Origin: Cytospora piceicola
Lineage: Eukaryota; Ascomycota; Sordariomycetes; Diaporthales; Cytosporaceae
Assembly: GCA_023375675.1 (NCBI GenBank)
Contig: JALQBC010000007.1
Coordinates: 124,001-188,000 of the forward strand
Direction: 5' to 3'
Length of the DNA: 64,000 nucleotides
In this document: positions 35,801-46,003 of the stretch, piece after piece
How the letters are laid out: each line of letters begins with the position of its first letter
Position numbering within the stretch: position 1 is the stretch's first letter
Made by a program: the position numbers and the translations under genes
The notes under the pieces: generated by a model
Seen by the model: the letters and a program-made list of their open reading frames with translations, nothing else
Databases searched by the model: none
Told to the model about the DNA's origin: nothing

Positions 35801-36069
35801 AGCTCGATGGTTCCAACATTGCTGTTCTGGGCGATGTTCTTGTATTGGTATAGCGCGTCCTTGGTCAGCTTGCCCTTCTTCTGCTCAACGGACAGCTCCA
35901 CAAGGAGGAGCATGACCGGCTCCAGCGAGGCGATGGGGACATTTCGTGATCTCTTGGAGGTGATGTGCTCGTGGAGGAGGGTGAGGGCGGCGGGAGCCTG
36001 GCCGACGCCAATGAGTTCGTTGGCGCGCTTCAGGACATTTTCGGGTTTTTGATGCGGCGGGGGCGGCAT
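32830..36069 (-). CDS. TIF32: Eukaryotic translation initiation factor 3 subunit A
   Basis: Single exon of 1079 residues, normal for fungal eIF3a. The start [36 protein letters not shown] is the classic N-terminal helical repeat. [29 protein letters not shown] follows. A PCI domain lies at about 315-500, with [20 protein letters not shown] and [23 protein letters not shown]. From about residue 560 to 900 there is a long charged helix rich in Glu/Arg/Lys. The C-terminal 180 residues are disordered and contain two copies of a roughly 30-residue unit around [20 protein letters not shown]. eIF3a scaffolds the eIF3 complex on the 40S subunit and contacts mRNA and other factors. The long intron-free frame and steady codon use suit a highly expressed gene. 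Confidence 0.97.
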   Translation of the reverse strand: MPPPPHQKPENVLKRANELIGVGQAPAALTLLHEHITSKRSRNVPIASLEPVMLLLVELSVEQKKGKLTKDALYQYKNIAQNSNVGTIELVLKKFLELAAGKVTTAQQKADEVQSSIEATGVAGVDDLEATETPESIMLATVSGEQSKDRTDRAIVTPWLKFLWEAYRTVLDILRNNARLEILYQSTAMQAFEFCQTYARKTEFRRLCELLRNHVQTAAKYSQQMHAINLNDPDTLQRHLETRFQQLNVAVELELWQEAFRSVEDIHTLLNLSKRPPKNVMMANYYEKLTRIFLVGENYLFHAAAWSRYYSLLRQSATMVAAGQSKKADNPPATEADLQKAASFVLLSALSIPVISTSRSRGAMVDFDEARKNKNSRLTHLLGMSQAPTRAVLFGDIRAKQLLRRARPEIRDLYNILEVDFHPLSICQKISPILAQIGADPDMKKYVLPLQQVILTRLFQQLSQVYETVDLSYVESLAQFPEPFQVSRATIEKFIMNGNKKGDLAIRMDHATGVLSFDNDIFSAKAANTISAGSAAGSAETDGVSVQKLQSTSSEIVRTQLTRLFKTLHTTCYYIDPTFNEERIKARQAALARAKEGAANEHREILGRKEIIQKRKEQASEIKARIEKETANAKRLREQQLQEAEAARLQQELKEREQRRLQKEREEIHLREIENTIKELKIGTKQLGIDPEDLASLDSGRLRAIKLAQLEREKNDVNEKLRITGKRIDHLERAFRQEEAKKLPEDYEKQRAADLAAYEKTKKETLIESKRKHEEAVELKHRVERLVPYYESFKESLYERRRDEFDKKRRDAEREMEKAIAQRKKEIRERRIREKREREEKERALREAEEKAAREKEERELREAQRREDMARIKAQRDQERQEALEKAALQARREEEALARRKAEKTGAPPARDTPFARPAAPIERTESSERPSGPPRLSLAGGKPSWREREAARAAGQSTAADAEEAAPAPEAAPAPAAIPVRTAPAPVQRTESSEERPSGPPRLALAGGKPSWRERELAKAASGGAGGAERDAPAAPVRQPSGRGENGRDTPPQPQETLKPSGAAGKWVPRHLREQK
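33003..33300 (-). repeat. Two-copy protein repeat in eIF3a C-terminus
   Basis: Two coding copies (about 33207-33300 and 33006-33118) encode [19 protein letters not shown] and [20 protein letters not shown], each continued by KPSWRERE. They are separated by an Ala/Pro/Glu-rich linker. The copies differ at synonymous sites, so the peptide rather than the DNA is conserved. Confidence 0.8.
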
Positions 36070-36627
36070 GGTGGGCAGTCAGTCTCCTCAACAGTGAGGT
36101 CTGACGTAGACTAGAGGCGAGTATCAACAGATATGTCGGATAGCCGAAAGTCGATGTATAGACTTTGGCCTGTTGATCCCGTTTGAAAATTATGAGGGGC
36201 CTTGTCTGAGAGGACTAAGGACGTGGACGTTGGGATCTAAGTCAAGCTGAGCTGGAAGGCCAACAGCAAAATCTTGCCGCAGTGAAATTCCTTCCGGTTT
36301 GTTGTGTGAAACGACTAGTCCGTTTTGGGAGCAGCGCAAGTCACGTGCAGTTTGCTTGGTGGCCGTGTCACTGCCTAGCAAAGGATGAAGGAATCCAGAT
36401 GAATCATTGTACTTATTTGCTATCTGGGCCATGATAAACTTTATCCGAGTTACAATGCTTAATATCAGTATTGTCTGTGTTTTGCAACTGCTGTTTTTGG
36501 GCAGGCGGTTTGCAGAGGCTTTTGTTCTGGGGGGGGAAAAGATGTTGCGGAGGGTTCTGGAGCCTTTGTTTGGAAGAGGAGGGGCTTCTAGATTACATAG
36601 TCTACCGGTACGGGTACGATATACTAT

Positions 36628-36654
36628 GTACCTAGGTACCTAGGTACCTAGGTA
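36628..36654. repeat. Tandem CCTAGG palindrome cluster
   Basis: Three overlapping GTACCTAG units form a 27-bp near-perfect palindrome. The same TACCTAGGTA core recurs singly at many intergenic sites in the window. Confidence 0.85.
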
Positions 36655-37237
36655 ATCTAGGTATTCGGTTACGTACCCCGCCATTTGCAGAAATGCGACA
36701 TATGCATACAACGCCCCGATAAGAGCATCCTTGATCGCAGCACCCCAGACAGTATCTTAAGCAACATTCGTATTTCTCGAGAGCAGGTGGTCCAAGCGTC
36801 CGAGACAATGATGAACTGCCCTGGCTCTCGGGTCTGGCCTCGGCAGCTTGGCACAGATTAGCAGTGTCCAGGTTAGGGCAGCTGGGCAGCTGGGCAGTGA
36901 GGACAGTCAGTGGCAAGCCAGCAAGAGAGATAAGGTCTCAGAGTGATCAACAAGCCATGGCAGCAGCAATCAGCGAACCGAACCGTAACTGTGGACAATT
37001 TGAAACAACTAGAGTCGTATTTTATTTCCCGTGGTATGTGTTTATAGCAGGAGAAGAGCCACTCTGGAAGGAAGTCAGTCAGTCGGCCGACATATGGACA
37101 CCTAGGTAGTTATTGACCGGCCAACTCAAGCAACTTATAGTGGTCTGTTTTCCGTTGTTAAAGGCTGACAGGATATAGAGACAGGATACAGACTGCAAGA
37201 GAGGCCTCTGTAGCCTGCTAATAATGGACAGACGCAC

Positions 37238-37282
37238 AGACTGACTGGCTGACTGACTGACTGACTGACTGTCTGACTGTCT
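37238..37282. repeat. GACT microsatellite
   Basis: A run of ACTG/GACT tetranucleotides, slightly imperfect at both ends, in the eIF3a/G-gamma intergenic region. Confidence 0.8.
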
Positions 37283-38334
37283 GCAGCTGATGAGTTGTGT
37301 GAAAATGTGGATGTGTCTACCCGGCAAAGGCAAAGGGCTCATTTCGCTGATGGAGTGAGCAGTGGAGAGGAAAGCAATTGGGAGGAGAACTGCAAACCTG
37401 CTGCACGGGCTGGAAGCGGAAGGTCTCGCCTTTCTCCGCGCCGCGACCCTTGCCGTGTCCTGCCAGCCGTAATCTCAACGGCCCCCTTTCGGGCCAATCG
37501 ATGAAGGCCAATCTGGCTGACTTGGGTATTATTTCTCCTTTTTGCAGTTGCATGTACAAAGCAGGCCCGTTTCTTGTTCTCTCTCTTCCTTCTTTTGTGT
37601 TTTGTCCCAGTTCCCAAGGTCCCCATTCCCAGCTGCTGCTAACATTCTATTAATGAACAACCGCCGTGTTGTGCTATGCTGAGGGACGAAGAAGAAAGAA
37701 GGCTGTGTGTGCTCTGAGTTGACATCCATCTCCACCCCCTAACTTCCAAAGGAAGCCCCCAAAAGGCCCGCCTCCCCTCCCAAAAAAAACACCCCCTCAG
37801 GCAAACCCAGGCAAACCACCGCGGGCAAATCCATCCAGGCACACCGACAGCCAAATTGCGAGGTTCCCCAGGCCCCCTCTCCCGCGTACCCAGGTATCCA
37901 GGTATTCCAGGTATGTATGCCATTCCCATTCCGAGTTATGCGCAGCAGCCCCATTCATTCCCCCTAACAGATTACCCTTACTGGCCCGATCCCCCTGCTC
38001 ACCTAAGCATAACAGACGACCTTGGCTTCATCCACCTCTGCATAGCACTTCATCAAAGCTTGTCGTCGTCCTCTAATTCCTCATTCCCTCCTTTGCACAT
38101 TCCAATCCAATCTGCCGTCCTCTCCTTTAACGACGAATACAACCTTGCCGGTCTCCTAACCGAGGGTCAATTGTAAGTCAAACTTCAACCTTTTTCCCTG
38201 TGCAGCCTTGAACCCCAAAAAAGAAGACAATCACCGACTGTCCTACCGTATCCCGTCAAATCCGTCAATCCCGTCAAACCTCACCGGCACCAAGTTGCCT
38301 ATTGGCTCCAGACCGACTCGCAACCCAACCCACG

Positions 38335-38413
38335 CATTCATTCATTCACTCATTCATTCATCCATTCGATTAATCAATCAATCAATCTCTCAACTCAATC
38401 TATCTATCAATCA
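38335..38413. repeat. CATT/AATC tetranucleotide tract
   Basis: CATT units grade into AATC and then TATC units. The tract ends 50 nt before the ATG at 38461, so it probably lies in the 5' UTR of the G-gamma gene. Confidence 0.75.
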
Positions 38414-38460
38414 TCACCGACCCAGCCCACCCCATCTCAAACCTTAACTAACCTCTCGCC

Positions 38461-39003
38461 ATGTCTGATCAGCAGGGGCAAGAGCAAGAACAACCTCTCC
38501 GTCACGCAATCCCTCGATCTCCGACACAACCCGATCTTGGAGGCTCTCCCACTCAGTCTTTCGCTCCCTCCCACCAACTATCTCACGAACGCACCGACTC
38601 GGCTTCTATCTCATCACACGCCACCAACATGCCTCAATACACCTCTCGCGACGTCGGCGACCCAACGCAGATCAAGAAGAACAAGCAGAGTATGGCTGAT
38701 TTGAAGCTGCGCCGTCTGACCGAGTTGAACAACCGTCTGCGTGAGGACCTGGAGAGAGAGCGGATCCCTGTTAGCCAAGCAAGCAAGAGGTAAGAATTAC
38801 CTGACTGACACAACTTTCGACATGTGATGCCGCATGTTTTCCCCCACGGGATCATGACGCTGACGATGTGTTCTTATCACAGCATCATCGCATACTGTAA
38901 TAGCACTCGAGATTACATGGTCCCCTCAGTCTGGGGTGTAGTGCCCAAGGGCGAGGACCCATACGCACCACAACAGAGCGGCGGGTGCTGTGTGGTCATG
39001 TAA
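38461..39003 (+). CDS. Guanine nucleotide-binding protein subunit gamma
   Basis: Two exons (38461-38789, 38883-39003), with a 93-nt intron (GTAAGA donor, ATCACAG acceptor), give 149 residues from the first ATG. The core is G-gamma: PTQIKKNKQSMADLKLRRLTELNNRLREDLERERIPVS, then SIIAYCNSTRDYMVP, ending CCVVM. The last four residues are a CaaX box for prenylation, and the preceding cysteine is a likely palmitoylation site. The protein pairs with a G-beta subunit at the plasma membrane. Known filamentous-fungal G-gamma proteins are about 90 residues and begin at the methionine of MPQYTSRDVG, here codon 57 (38629). Starting there gives 93 residues. The upstream 56 codons are in frame, open and Ser/Gln/His-rich, so either a longer form exists or 38629 is the main start. 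Confidence 0.93.
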
Positions 39004-41203
39004 TAACTACAACGAGCGACGATGGATGAGATATTCCCGAGCGATCTCGAAACGATGGAACACCCTCAGCGATACAGCGGCCATCTCGAGACACGCGAAC
39101 GACGACACCCCGGGGTGGGCTCTTTGCCTTTTGCGTTGTTTTTTATTCTCGGCGTTACTACGTGGAAAAGGGCACCTCCGCGAGAATTCATTGCGGGCCG
39201 TCAGGCTACGGAAACAGAGAAACGGTCTTTGAGCAGGAGACGAGCCACGGATCGGAGGTGCGGGTGCGGAACCGGCGCCTGGGGAAGTAGGGCCAAAACG
39301 GATACCACGGTTTGTTTCTCTGTCCGCCATGCTTCGCCTAACATGAGGCTTTGAGAGAGGAGAGAGGCCTTTCACGGGTGGGGTCCGGTCACGATAATGG
39401 TCTTTTTTATTTTTCTTGATACAACAACCTCTGTGTATGGGCTTTGTGGACACCGGCAAGAGGGATAATTCGGCTTGTTAGTAATACCGCGTCACTTCTT
39501 TTTTCTTCAACCTGTACCTTGTCAGTTTAGGCCTCCCCAAACGTGAAATACCACCTCTATTATGGCGGTCGTCTTATATTTGCCATGTGGAAGTTGAACG
39601 TTCACATGGGTGACCTTTTCGCAAGTGGTAGCAGATCTGTGAGAAGTGCCAAGGAGTAAGTCTCCCGTCAGCCTTCGCCGGTCAGTCACGCTCCAGCTGA
39701 TATGAAGCTGCGGTCAGCCATCTTTACGTCCCATCCTGTTCATCCCCACAAGTCGACAGGTTATGTATCTCGGCGTCTCAACGGCCGTATAGGGCAGGCT
39801 TGGTTGGGGCGTGTCTTGCGGTTTTGAACCAGGCCATCGGGATCTCACGATAGATACCTGGGTATCTAAGCCCTCGTTCCAGTTCCACCTCCTGGCTACA
39901 CACGGGCCGCCAGGTCTGGCACCCGTGTGACACGAAAACAACCTTGAAAGCCCTCCCGAGACAGTTTCACACCCGGATCAAGCAGAAGGGGGCAGCGATC
40001 TGCAGTGTCTTCGGAACCTTCTGGCTTCTGACTCTCTCTCTCTCTCTCTCTCTCTTTCTTTTCGTTGCTGCCAGGCTGCACTGTTCTCTTCTCCCTTGCC
40101 CAGTGCCCCCTTCCTCCCTTCTTGGGTCTCGGTACTTTTGAGGCCGCAGGAATGGGCTCGCGACGAACCTTACCGTCGGTGTTCCGACAACAGCTACAGT
40201 AGGACCGAAGGATGCAGAACGTGCATTGGCCCGAGTTGTGTGACTCTGTTGTCCCGTGCTCCGTCAAGGGATTGACATTGTCCAGCTGAGAGCGAGATAA
40301 GCTTTCAATATTCCAACCTGATAATGTCAGGAAGTATGGAGTTATGACGGCCCCTCCCTATAAGATAGTCGTTCTTCCTTTATCTCTGGCACTCAATCCA
40401 ACGTACGTACGGCCTTGACTTCCGTCTTTTTCTACACTGGGCTGAATGATCAGGCCACTCCCACAGTCTCCAGTGCTCTTATTGCCTATATCGAATACAA
40501 TGTCCCGTGAAGGTGAGTGGAGGAGAGTTGGAAACAATGGCAGTCATCTCATATACTCCCTTTCGAAAATTGATCCGAGGATACGCCAGTGCCGAGGGCA
40601 GTATCAAGGTGACTATGAGATGGAAGGAAGAGAACCGCTTGCAGCATTGGCAGTAACATTCCTTCGTGTCTCTCAGTGCGATAGCGTCGTTCCATATTCA
40701 CATGTCTACAATAGCGCAAACGGTCGAGGTTTCCTCCGGAGCTTCATGGGACATCAAGTGCCTTCCTCCTACCAGGCTCGTTAAGCACTACCTAGGTACC
40801 TAGGTACTGTGTATATCGTGCACATAGAGAGGACTCAATGTTTGGTGCCGGCTATATCACCATGCTCCCCCAGAGACTGAAAATTACAGCCTCCTAGAAG
40901 AGGTACCTATTTGGACTTCAGGGTCCATGAACGTTGGAACGTTGGAACTGAACGGTTTGAGCTACCCAAGTCTCAGACATCACATTCCAGCACACAACAC
41001 TTGGCCGTTTACGAAAGCTGGCTTTCATTTTCCACTCACAGCTCCAGGCTCAAAGCTCATGGGTGATTAATTACTGGTTTGTGATATTTCAAAGATCCGC
41101 CCTGGCTGGTGGTATTCGTTTCGATCCAACGTCTCCCCGACCCTCCTTTTCATCTCTATTGTCACCTTCCGGTCTGCGAATCGACACCAGACAAGCCAGC
41201 ACC
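39004..41203. other. 2.2-kb intergenic region
   Basis: It holds a CT dinucleotide run at 40032-40056 and the palindrome CTACCTAGGTACCTAGGTAC at about 40788. A 112-codon + frame at 40446-40784 has no domain and no leader features and was not accepted. The last 100 nt form the leader of the secreted-protein gene. Confidence 0.55.
40032..40056. repeat. CT dinucleotide repeat
   Basis: Perfect CT run of about 12 units within intergenic DNA. Confidence 0.8.
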
Positions 41204-41998
41204 ATGGCGCGCTTCACGGTCTTCCTCGGCGCCGTCCTCCTGGGCCTTGCCGGCATCGCCGTCGGCGTGCCTTCAGGCTCCCTGTCCGCTTCTGGGGCCA
41301 TCGCGAGGCCCACCTCGCCCAAGCCCCTCTTTCGCAGCTTCGGCCTGGGCAGGGACAACGTCCGCATCGACGACCGGCTCGAGCGGCGCGACTGTGAGTA
41401 TACCTAACCCCCGTGACTGTTCAAGAATCGGCCGGAAAGCTTCAAGACCGCTGAGAACCCGCCCGCGTTTCCTTCACACACACACAGTCATCTGGACGTA
41501 CACCCGCGACCAGGACCAGAACCTCTGCAGCCTCAGCGGCTTCGTCGAGGTGGGCGGCGGCGGCGACGGCCCCCTCCTGTCCGCCTGCAAGATCTTCACA
41601 AAGTACAACACCGACGGGTACTGGCTCGTCACTGGTTTCGACAGCGGCGGCTTGGACTGGAAGCGCTTTGCCAGCGTCCAGTCCTGTGTCATCGCGGTTC
41701 GCCGTACGGACGGCCGGACCGACCAAGTCCCGTGAGTGTAGTCCCCTCCAACCCCCCCCCCCCCCTTTCCCAGGGCCTTCTATGTTGCTTCAATACAATG
41801 TGAGTTTCATTTTGTTAATGACAGTGGGTTGGGTGCTCGAGTAGCATTGGAAACCAGGACGTCAACGACCTGATGAACTCGGTGATCAACAAGTTTGGTG
41901 ATGGTGACACCCTGCCCACGGTCAAGGGTAACATGACGTGCTCCAAGGAGTATGCCGGCACTGCGGCCGTGGAGTGGAAGATCTTCAGGGAGGACTGA
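41204..41998 (+). CDS. Small secreted protein with signal peptide and pro-region
   Basis: Three exons (41204-41393, 41488-41731, 41845-41998) give about 195 residues. Residues 1-21 are a clear signal peptide (MARFTVFLGAVLLGLAGIAVG). A 40-residue Ser/Pro/Arg segment ends in the dibasic ERRD at 60-63, a likely Kex2-type cleavage site. The mature part has four cysteines (C77, C97, C130 and one in NMTCSK), which allows two disulfides, and one N-glycosylation site (NMT). It contains VQSCVIAVRRTDG, IGNQDVNDLMNSVINKFG and an ending VEWKIF, a layout shared by various uncharacterised small secreted fungal proteins. The last acceptor is uncertain: GAG and TAG lie 3 nt apart at 41841/41844, and both keep frame. 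An ACAG at 41824 would shift frame to an early stop. Function is unknown. It could be an effector-like or cell-wall-associated protein, which is inference. Confidence 0.72.
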
Positions 41999-43900
41999 AG
42001 GGAGGATGGGAGGCATCTTGAGGCCTTGATGTCTTCGGGGTAAGGGAAGCTGGAGAATGCTGGTTCGCACGGCTGATGACAGGAATGATTGATGATTGAA
42101 TGGAGGGAGGGAGAATCATCAACTGTTTCTGCAGGACTGGGGCGTACTGATACGCCCAGGGCTATGTGAAGGTACAGGGTACTGTTCACGGGGTTCTTAC
42201 ATATATGTTTCCAATACATGCACATATGGAGAGGTATCCGCTAGAAGATGGATGAATTGAGTACGGACTTCAGTACAGACTCCAGCCTTTTGATGCAAAT
42301 GGTTATCATCATGCCTACTTGTCCGCAAAACTGCCCACAAATGTGTACAAAGGTCGGCGGGCCTTGACTCCAGCAGCTGATGTCATCGAGGGGCCTAGTG
42401 CAAGACATTGTTGGTATCGTAGTCTTGAACGGTGAATGGTACCATGGCCGTTGAAGGGTTTGGAGTTGAATCCAGACGGTCGTTTCCGACCGTTCGGGTC
42501 CCGGTTGAAAAGACCGTTCAGGGTTCGGACTCCTGATTCTTTTGCACCTTGCTCGCTGACTTGGCCCTTTTTATATTCGACACGTTGCCTCCCCTGCACC
42601 TGCTAGTCCCTTTGCTTGATGTTTACAAGTCGAGTATATATATATGGACGATGGTCGTCGGCCTTACACCCTGCCCCAATTAGCCAAACATCGCCTTGCC
42701 CTAGCTACCTACCTAGGTAGGTAGGTACTTTGTCTCTCGGTACGCCCTGGCCATTTAGCAGCTGGACCGTAGCCAGGTACCCGCGGTGCATGTGGGAGCT
42801 CGGCCTCCCGAGCTCCTTCTAGATGGCCCAGATATTCCAAATGGCCTGGCGCTGTAGTGTTTCGGTGACTTAGCTTGGTGACGTTGAGCGCCGGCCGCGG
42901 CGGGCGGCGCTATCCAGACCAAAGGTAAGATACTCCTTCTCCTTCCGTACGACCTACGGTAGGAACACTCCGGCTGCGCAAGCCAGGCCCAGGCAGGGAA
43001 ATCAAATTACATCTGGGTGCAGGAAATGGCCTCGGTCTTGAAAACCACGGCCCGCTTCGACGTTGGGAAGGGACTGCGGCGGCGTCTGCCTCTTGAGTGT
43101 CGTGCCTCCTAATCCGAGGCTAATCTCCGTGTCTGGGTCCATGATACATGATAGATCGATGTTCATATGCCCCGAGTCCGTTGAAGCACCAGCAGTAGTA
43201 CACAGATCTTATCCAGCGTACTTGGGAGCCCAAATAACCTCAGGATCCTCACGCGCCCTGCTAAGTCTTCCCTGCCAAGTCGATACCTACTGTAAAGGAT
43301 CGTGAGCCGCGTCTCTCAGGTCGTCAGACCGTAGACCGGACTAATTTGGAGAAGGGCTACCTAGGTAGCCCAGCTGCTTGGTCCTCTATTTCGAAGTTGA
43401 GAGAGGGTCGCTGTTACTGCTGACAGTTAGTAGTCGTCGAGTCCTGAGCTGGAGACAATTAAGTTTGGAGGTAGAGAGCTTTGGTAATACGGTTCTCGCA
43501 GCTAGCAAGCTGTATGCCTGTCTCCCTTCAGAAACCGGGTTTGGAATACCAGCTCCATATCACTCACCATTTGGCTGACTTTCCTGCGATCAAGTTTCCA
43601 CTTCTACTGTGGAATAGACTTCCACCCAGAGGCCGTCCTTGCCGCCGCCGCCGACCCGCTAACTGGCTCATTTGACGCGTTCCACCGCTTGGCATTGTAG
43701 CGTGTCAGTCGTGTCAAGTCACAAATCCCTGTCGTGGAGGCCCGCGGGCGCTGAGTTTATAGCACTCGTGGGCGATGTGCCCCACTCACAACCACACCCT
43801 CGTATTCTTCAACACACCAGACTTGCATTGATACACCCCAATCTTATAGAGAGCCGTTCACCAATCGGCCGACACAAGTACATTTCAATATTTCGGGATC
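41999..43900. other. 1.9-kb intergenic region
   Basis: It carries a perfect 20-bp palindrome CTACCTACCTAGGTAGGTAG at 42705-42724 and another CCTAGG site near 43358. No gene was supported. Confidence 0.55.
42705..42724. repeat. Perfect 20-bp CCTAGG-centred palindrome
   Basis: The sequence equals its own reverse complement over 20 bp and belongs to the CCTAGG family seen throughout the intergenic DNA. Confidence 0.9.
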
Positions 43901-44719
43901 ATGGCCGAGAACACGAATGGAACCGGGGCACCCTTTCCACTCCCTCGAGTGACCATTAAGTTCTGCACTCAGTATGTCGGATATCCCGGGTCGTTAATAT
44001 CAACTCAAGTACATGCATTTCAGTGAAATGGGACACCCAAGACTGACCACGTACCTCCAGGTGCAAGTGGATGCTAAGAGCCGCATACGTATGCCAGCCC
44101 CAAACCCCATCCCCATCTTGAACCTCCTTCCCACTCCTCAAAGTCTCGGTGGCCAGAGCGGGAAGGGGGGAGGGCAAAGGAAGAAACCAAGACAGCCCTC
44201 CCCCCCCCCCATTGAGACGCACACAGAACCCCTCACCAAACTGACTCCTCGACACCCACACAGTACGCCCAGGAGCTCCTCTCCACCTTCTCGACCTCCC
44301 TGGGCGAGGTCGCCCTGCAGCCCAGCACCGGCGGCACGTTCGTGGTCGAGATCTTCCACTCGCCGGCCCCCGCCACGGCCGCCACCGGCGGCACCACCAC
44401 CACCACCAGCCGCGTCCTCTGGGACCGCAAGGCGGACGGCGGCTTCCCGGAGACCAAGGAGCTGAAGCGGCGCGTGCGGGACGTCATCGAGCCGGGGCGC
44501 GACCTGGGCCACGTCGACAGGCACGACGGCAAGGAGGCCCCCTCCGGGCCCAAGCCAGACGGCGGGGCGCCCGCTGCCGGGGCGGGGGGGCAGGAGGGGA
44601 AGCCGTCTGGGGCGGCGGGACAGGCCGGCGGTGGGTATCCCGGCTCCAGCGAGGCGGCTGCGCAGTTGGTAGATGACCTGCAGGGAGGGGGCAAGGAGGT
44701 TTGTGAGGATTGCAACTGA
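43901..44719 (+). CDS. SelW/Rdx-family thioredoxin-like protein (Cys form)
   Basis: Three exons (43901-43971, 44061-44088, 44264-44719) give 184 residues. The first 100 residues are the Rdx/SelW/SelT/SelH domain: PRVTIKFCTQCKWMLRAAYYAQELLSTF with the CxxC redox motif (C22, C25), then GEVALQPSTGGTFVVEIF and WDRKADGGFPETKELKRRVRDVI. In animals the second cysteine position is paired with selenocysteine, but here both are cysteines. The family is linked to thiol redox control, and the exact substrate is unknown. The middle exon is only 28 nt and encodes the second active-site cysteine and the CKWMLRAAY strand. The C-terminal 70 residues are Gly/Ala/Pro-rich and disordered, and end in a second CxxC (CEDCN). 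The 28-nt exon is framed by clean GT and AG sites. Confidence 0.9.
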
Positions 44720-46003
44720 AGGGCTATCTGAAGTCATCCGTTGCATCGTCATCCGAAAGGCCCACACTTCTCGCATGAGCCTCGGGGGTGCGATGCGGAA
44801 GGGGCAAGCATCTATTATCATGTCGCAACCATCTACCTATTCTTGATCGGATATTCCGGGCTTGAAGGGAGCTCGGATGCAACGACAGTGGCTACGCTCC
44901 TAGGGCCGCGGTCTGAGTCTCGCTTGGGCCATGACAGCAGAGCCATCAAGATCAATCACAAAAAGAGGGATCTGCGGTGTCGCGGAATGGTCATTGTATA
45001 CCGTATATCTTTGAATATTCCGGTGAGGTCATAAGCGTTAAGGCCTTGTCACGGCCCTCCAACCATGACAGCCTGGACAGTCACCTGGCTCATCCCAGCA
45101 AGCCAGGGCATATGTGACGGCCTTGGGTTTAGAGGAAAAACGCAGAGTAGAGTGTCAGCCCCCTGACAGGAGACTCATCACAAAATATCACAAAACAGAC
45201 GCGGCCATGGCAGATCAAATACCAGACTCAAAAGTAACAATACTTAAAACATAGCAATTAAGAAAGAACCCCTCCCTTTTTCCGTCAGTAGCCCTACCCG
45301 ACCGGTCCCTCACGACCGTGCCTCCCCCTGTCAACTTTGCCCTCTGATGACAAGTCCTCCGTCGCAGATGAGACGTCCCGAACGTCCCCCTTATTACCGA
45401 TCTCGATGTAAAGACATGCTTTTCGTAGGCGCATGCCCACAGGCATCCACGAAGTCGAACAAGTTTCCTGCATCCTCCTTTCCGGCCGCCTCCCACGCAA
45501 TGCAGTACCGAGATAGTCGTGGGGTATTACATCGTACCATCGTAATCGTCGTCGGAGCCGAAGAAGCAGATGGTGTGGATTAGTTGTTTGTGGCCGTCGC
45601 AGCATGGCCGCATGGGTTGTCGAAAGCAGGCAAACGCTTCAAAGAAGGCGCCATTGATCTGAAAATGAGCTGTAGGGAAAAACTACCGTTATGCATAATC
45701 CACGCAGATGGTTGTGAACCTCAATCGCCTCAGCCACAAAGTGCTTTAGCAAGGAAGTGCTCATATTTCGAAAAGCTGGCGAGCCAGGGCGCGCTTTCTG
45801 GTCGACGCGGAATCGTGGTATATCGAGGCGAATGTTCGGCCTAAGGAGAAAAGCCGGGAATGGAGAGCCTTAAGAGTTGACATGGGAAGCAGCGAGAATC
45901 CGCTCGTGATGGGAGTCAGGTGTGACTTTATCGCATGGTGGATGGTGGAAGCAAATCATCGTCGTCCGAACCTAAAAATACGAGGGTTGGCGTGAATTCA
46001 AAT
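44720..46003. other. Convergent 1.3-kb intergenic region
   Basis: This lies between the SelW-like and PP1 stops. Short minus-strand frames at 45550-45770 look faintly coding but could not be built into a gene. The likely content is 3' UTRs. Confidence 0.5.

Larger units (their letters stand above)
36070..38460. other. 2.4-kb divergent intergenic region
   Basis: This lies between the eIF3a start (minus) and the G-gamma start (plus). It contains the CCTAGG palindrome cluster at 36628-36654, a GACT microsatellite at 37238-37282, a run of A near 37785 and the CATT/AATC tract at 38335-38413. The last 500 nt are CT/CA-rich like a leader. No gene was supported. Confidence 0.6.

Noticed and set aside
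40446..40784. 112-codon plus-strand frame with an ATG
   Set aside because: Codon bias and composition resemble the surrounding non-coding DNA, and no domain or signal peptide is visible.
45550..45770. Minus-strand segments reading MSTSLLKHFVAEAIEV and INGAFFEAFACFRQP
   Set aside because: They look faintly coding but lie in different frames. Only 40-50 codons each are open, and I could not join them by a convincing intron or link them to a family.
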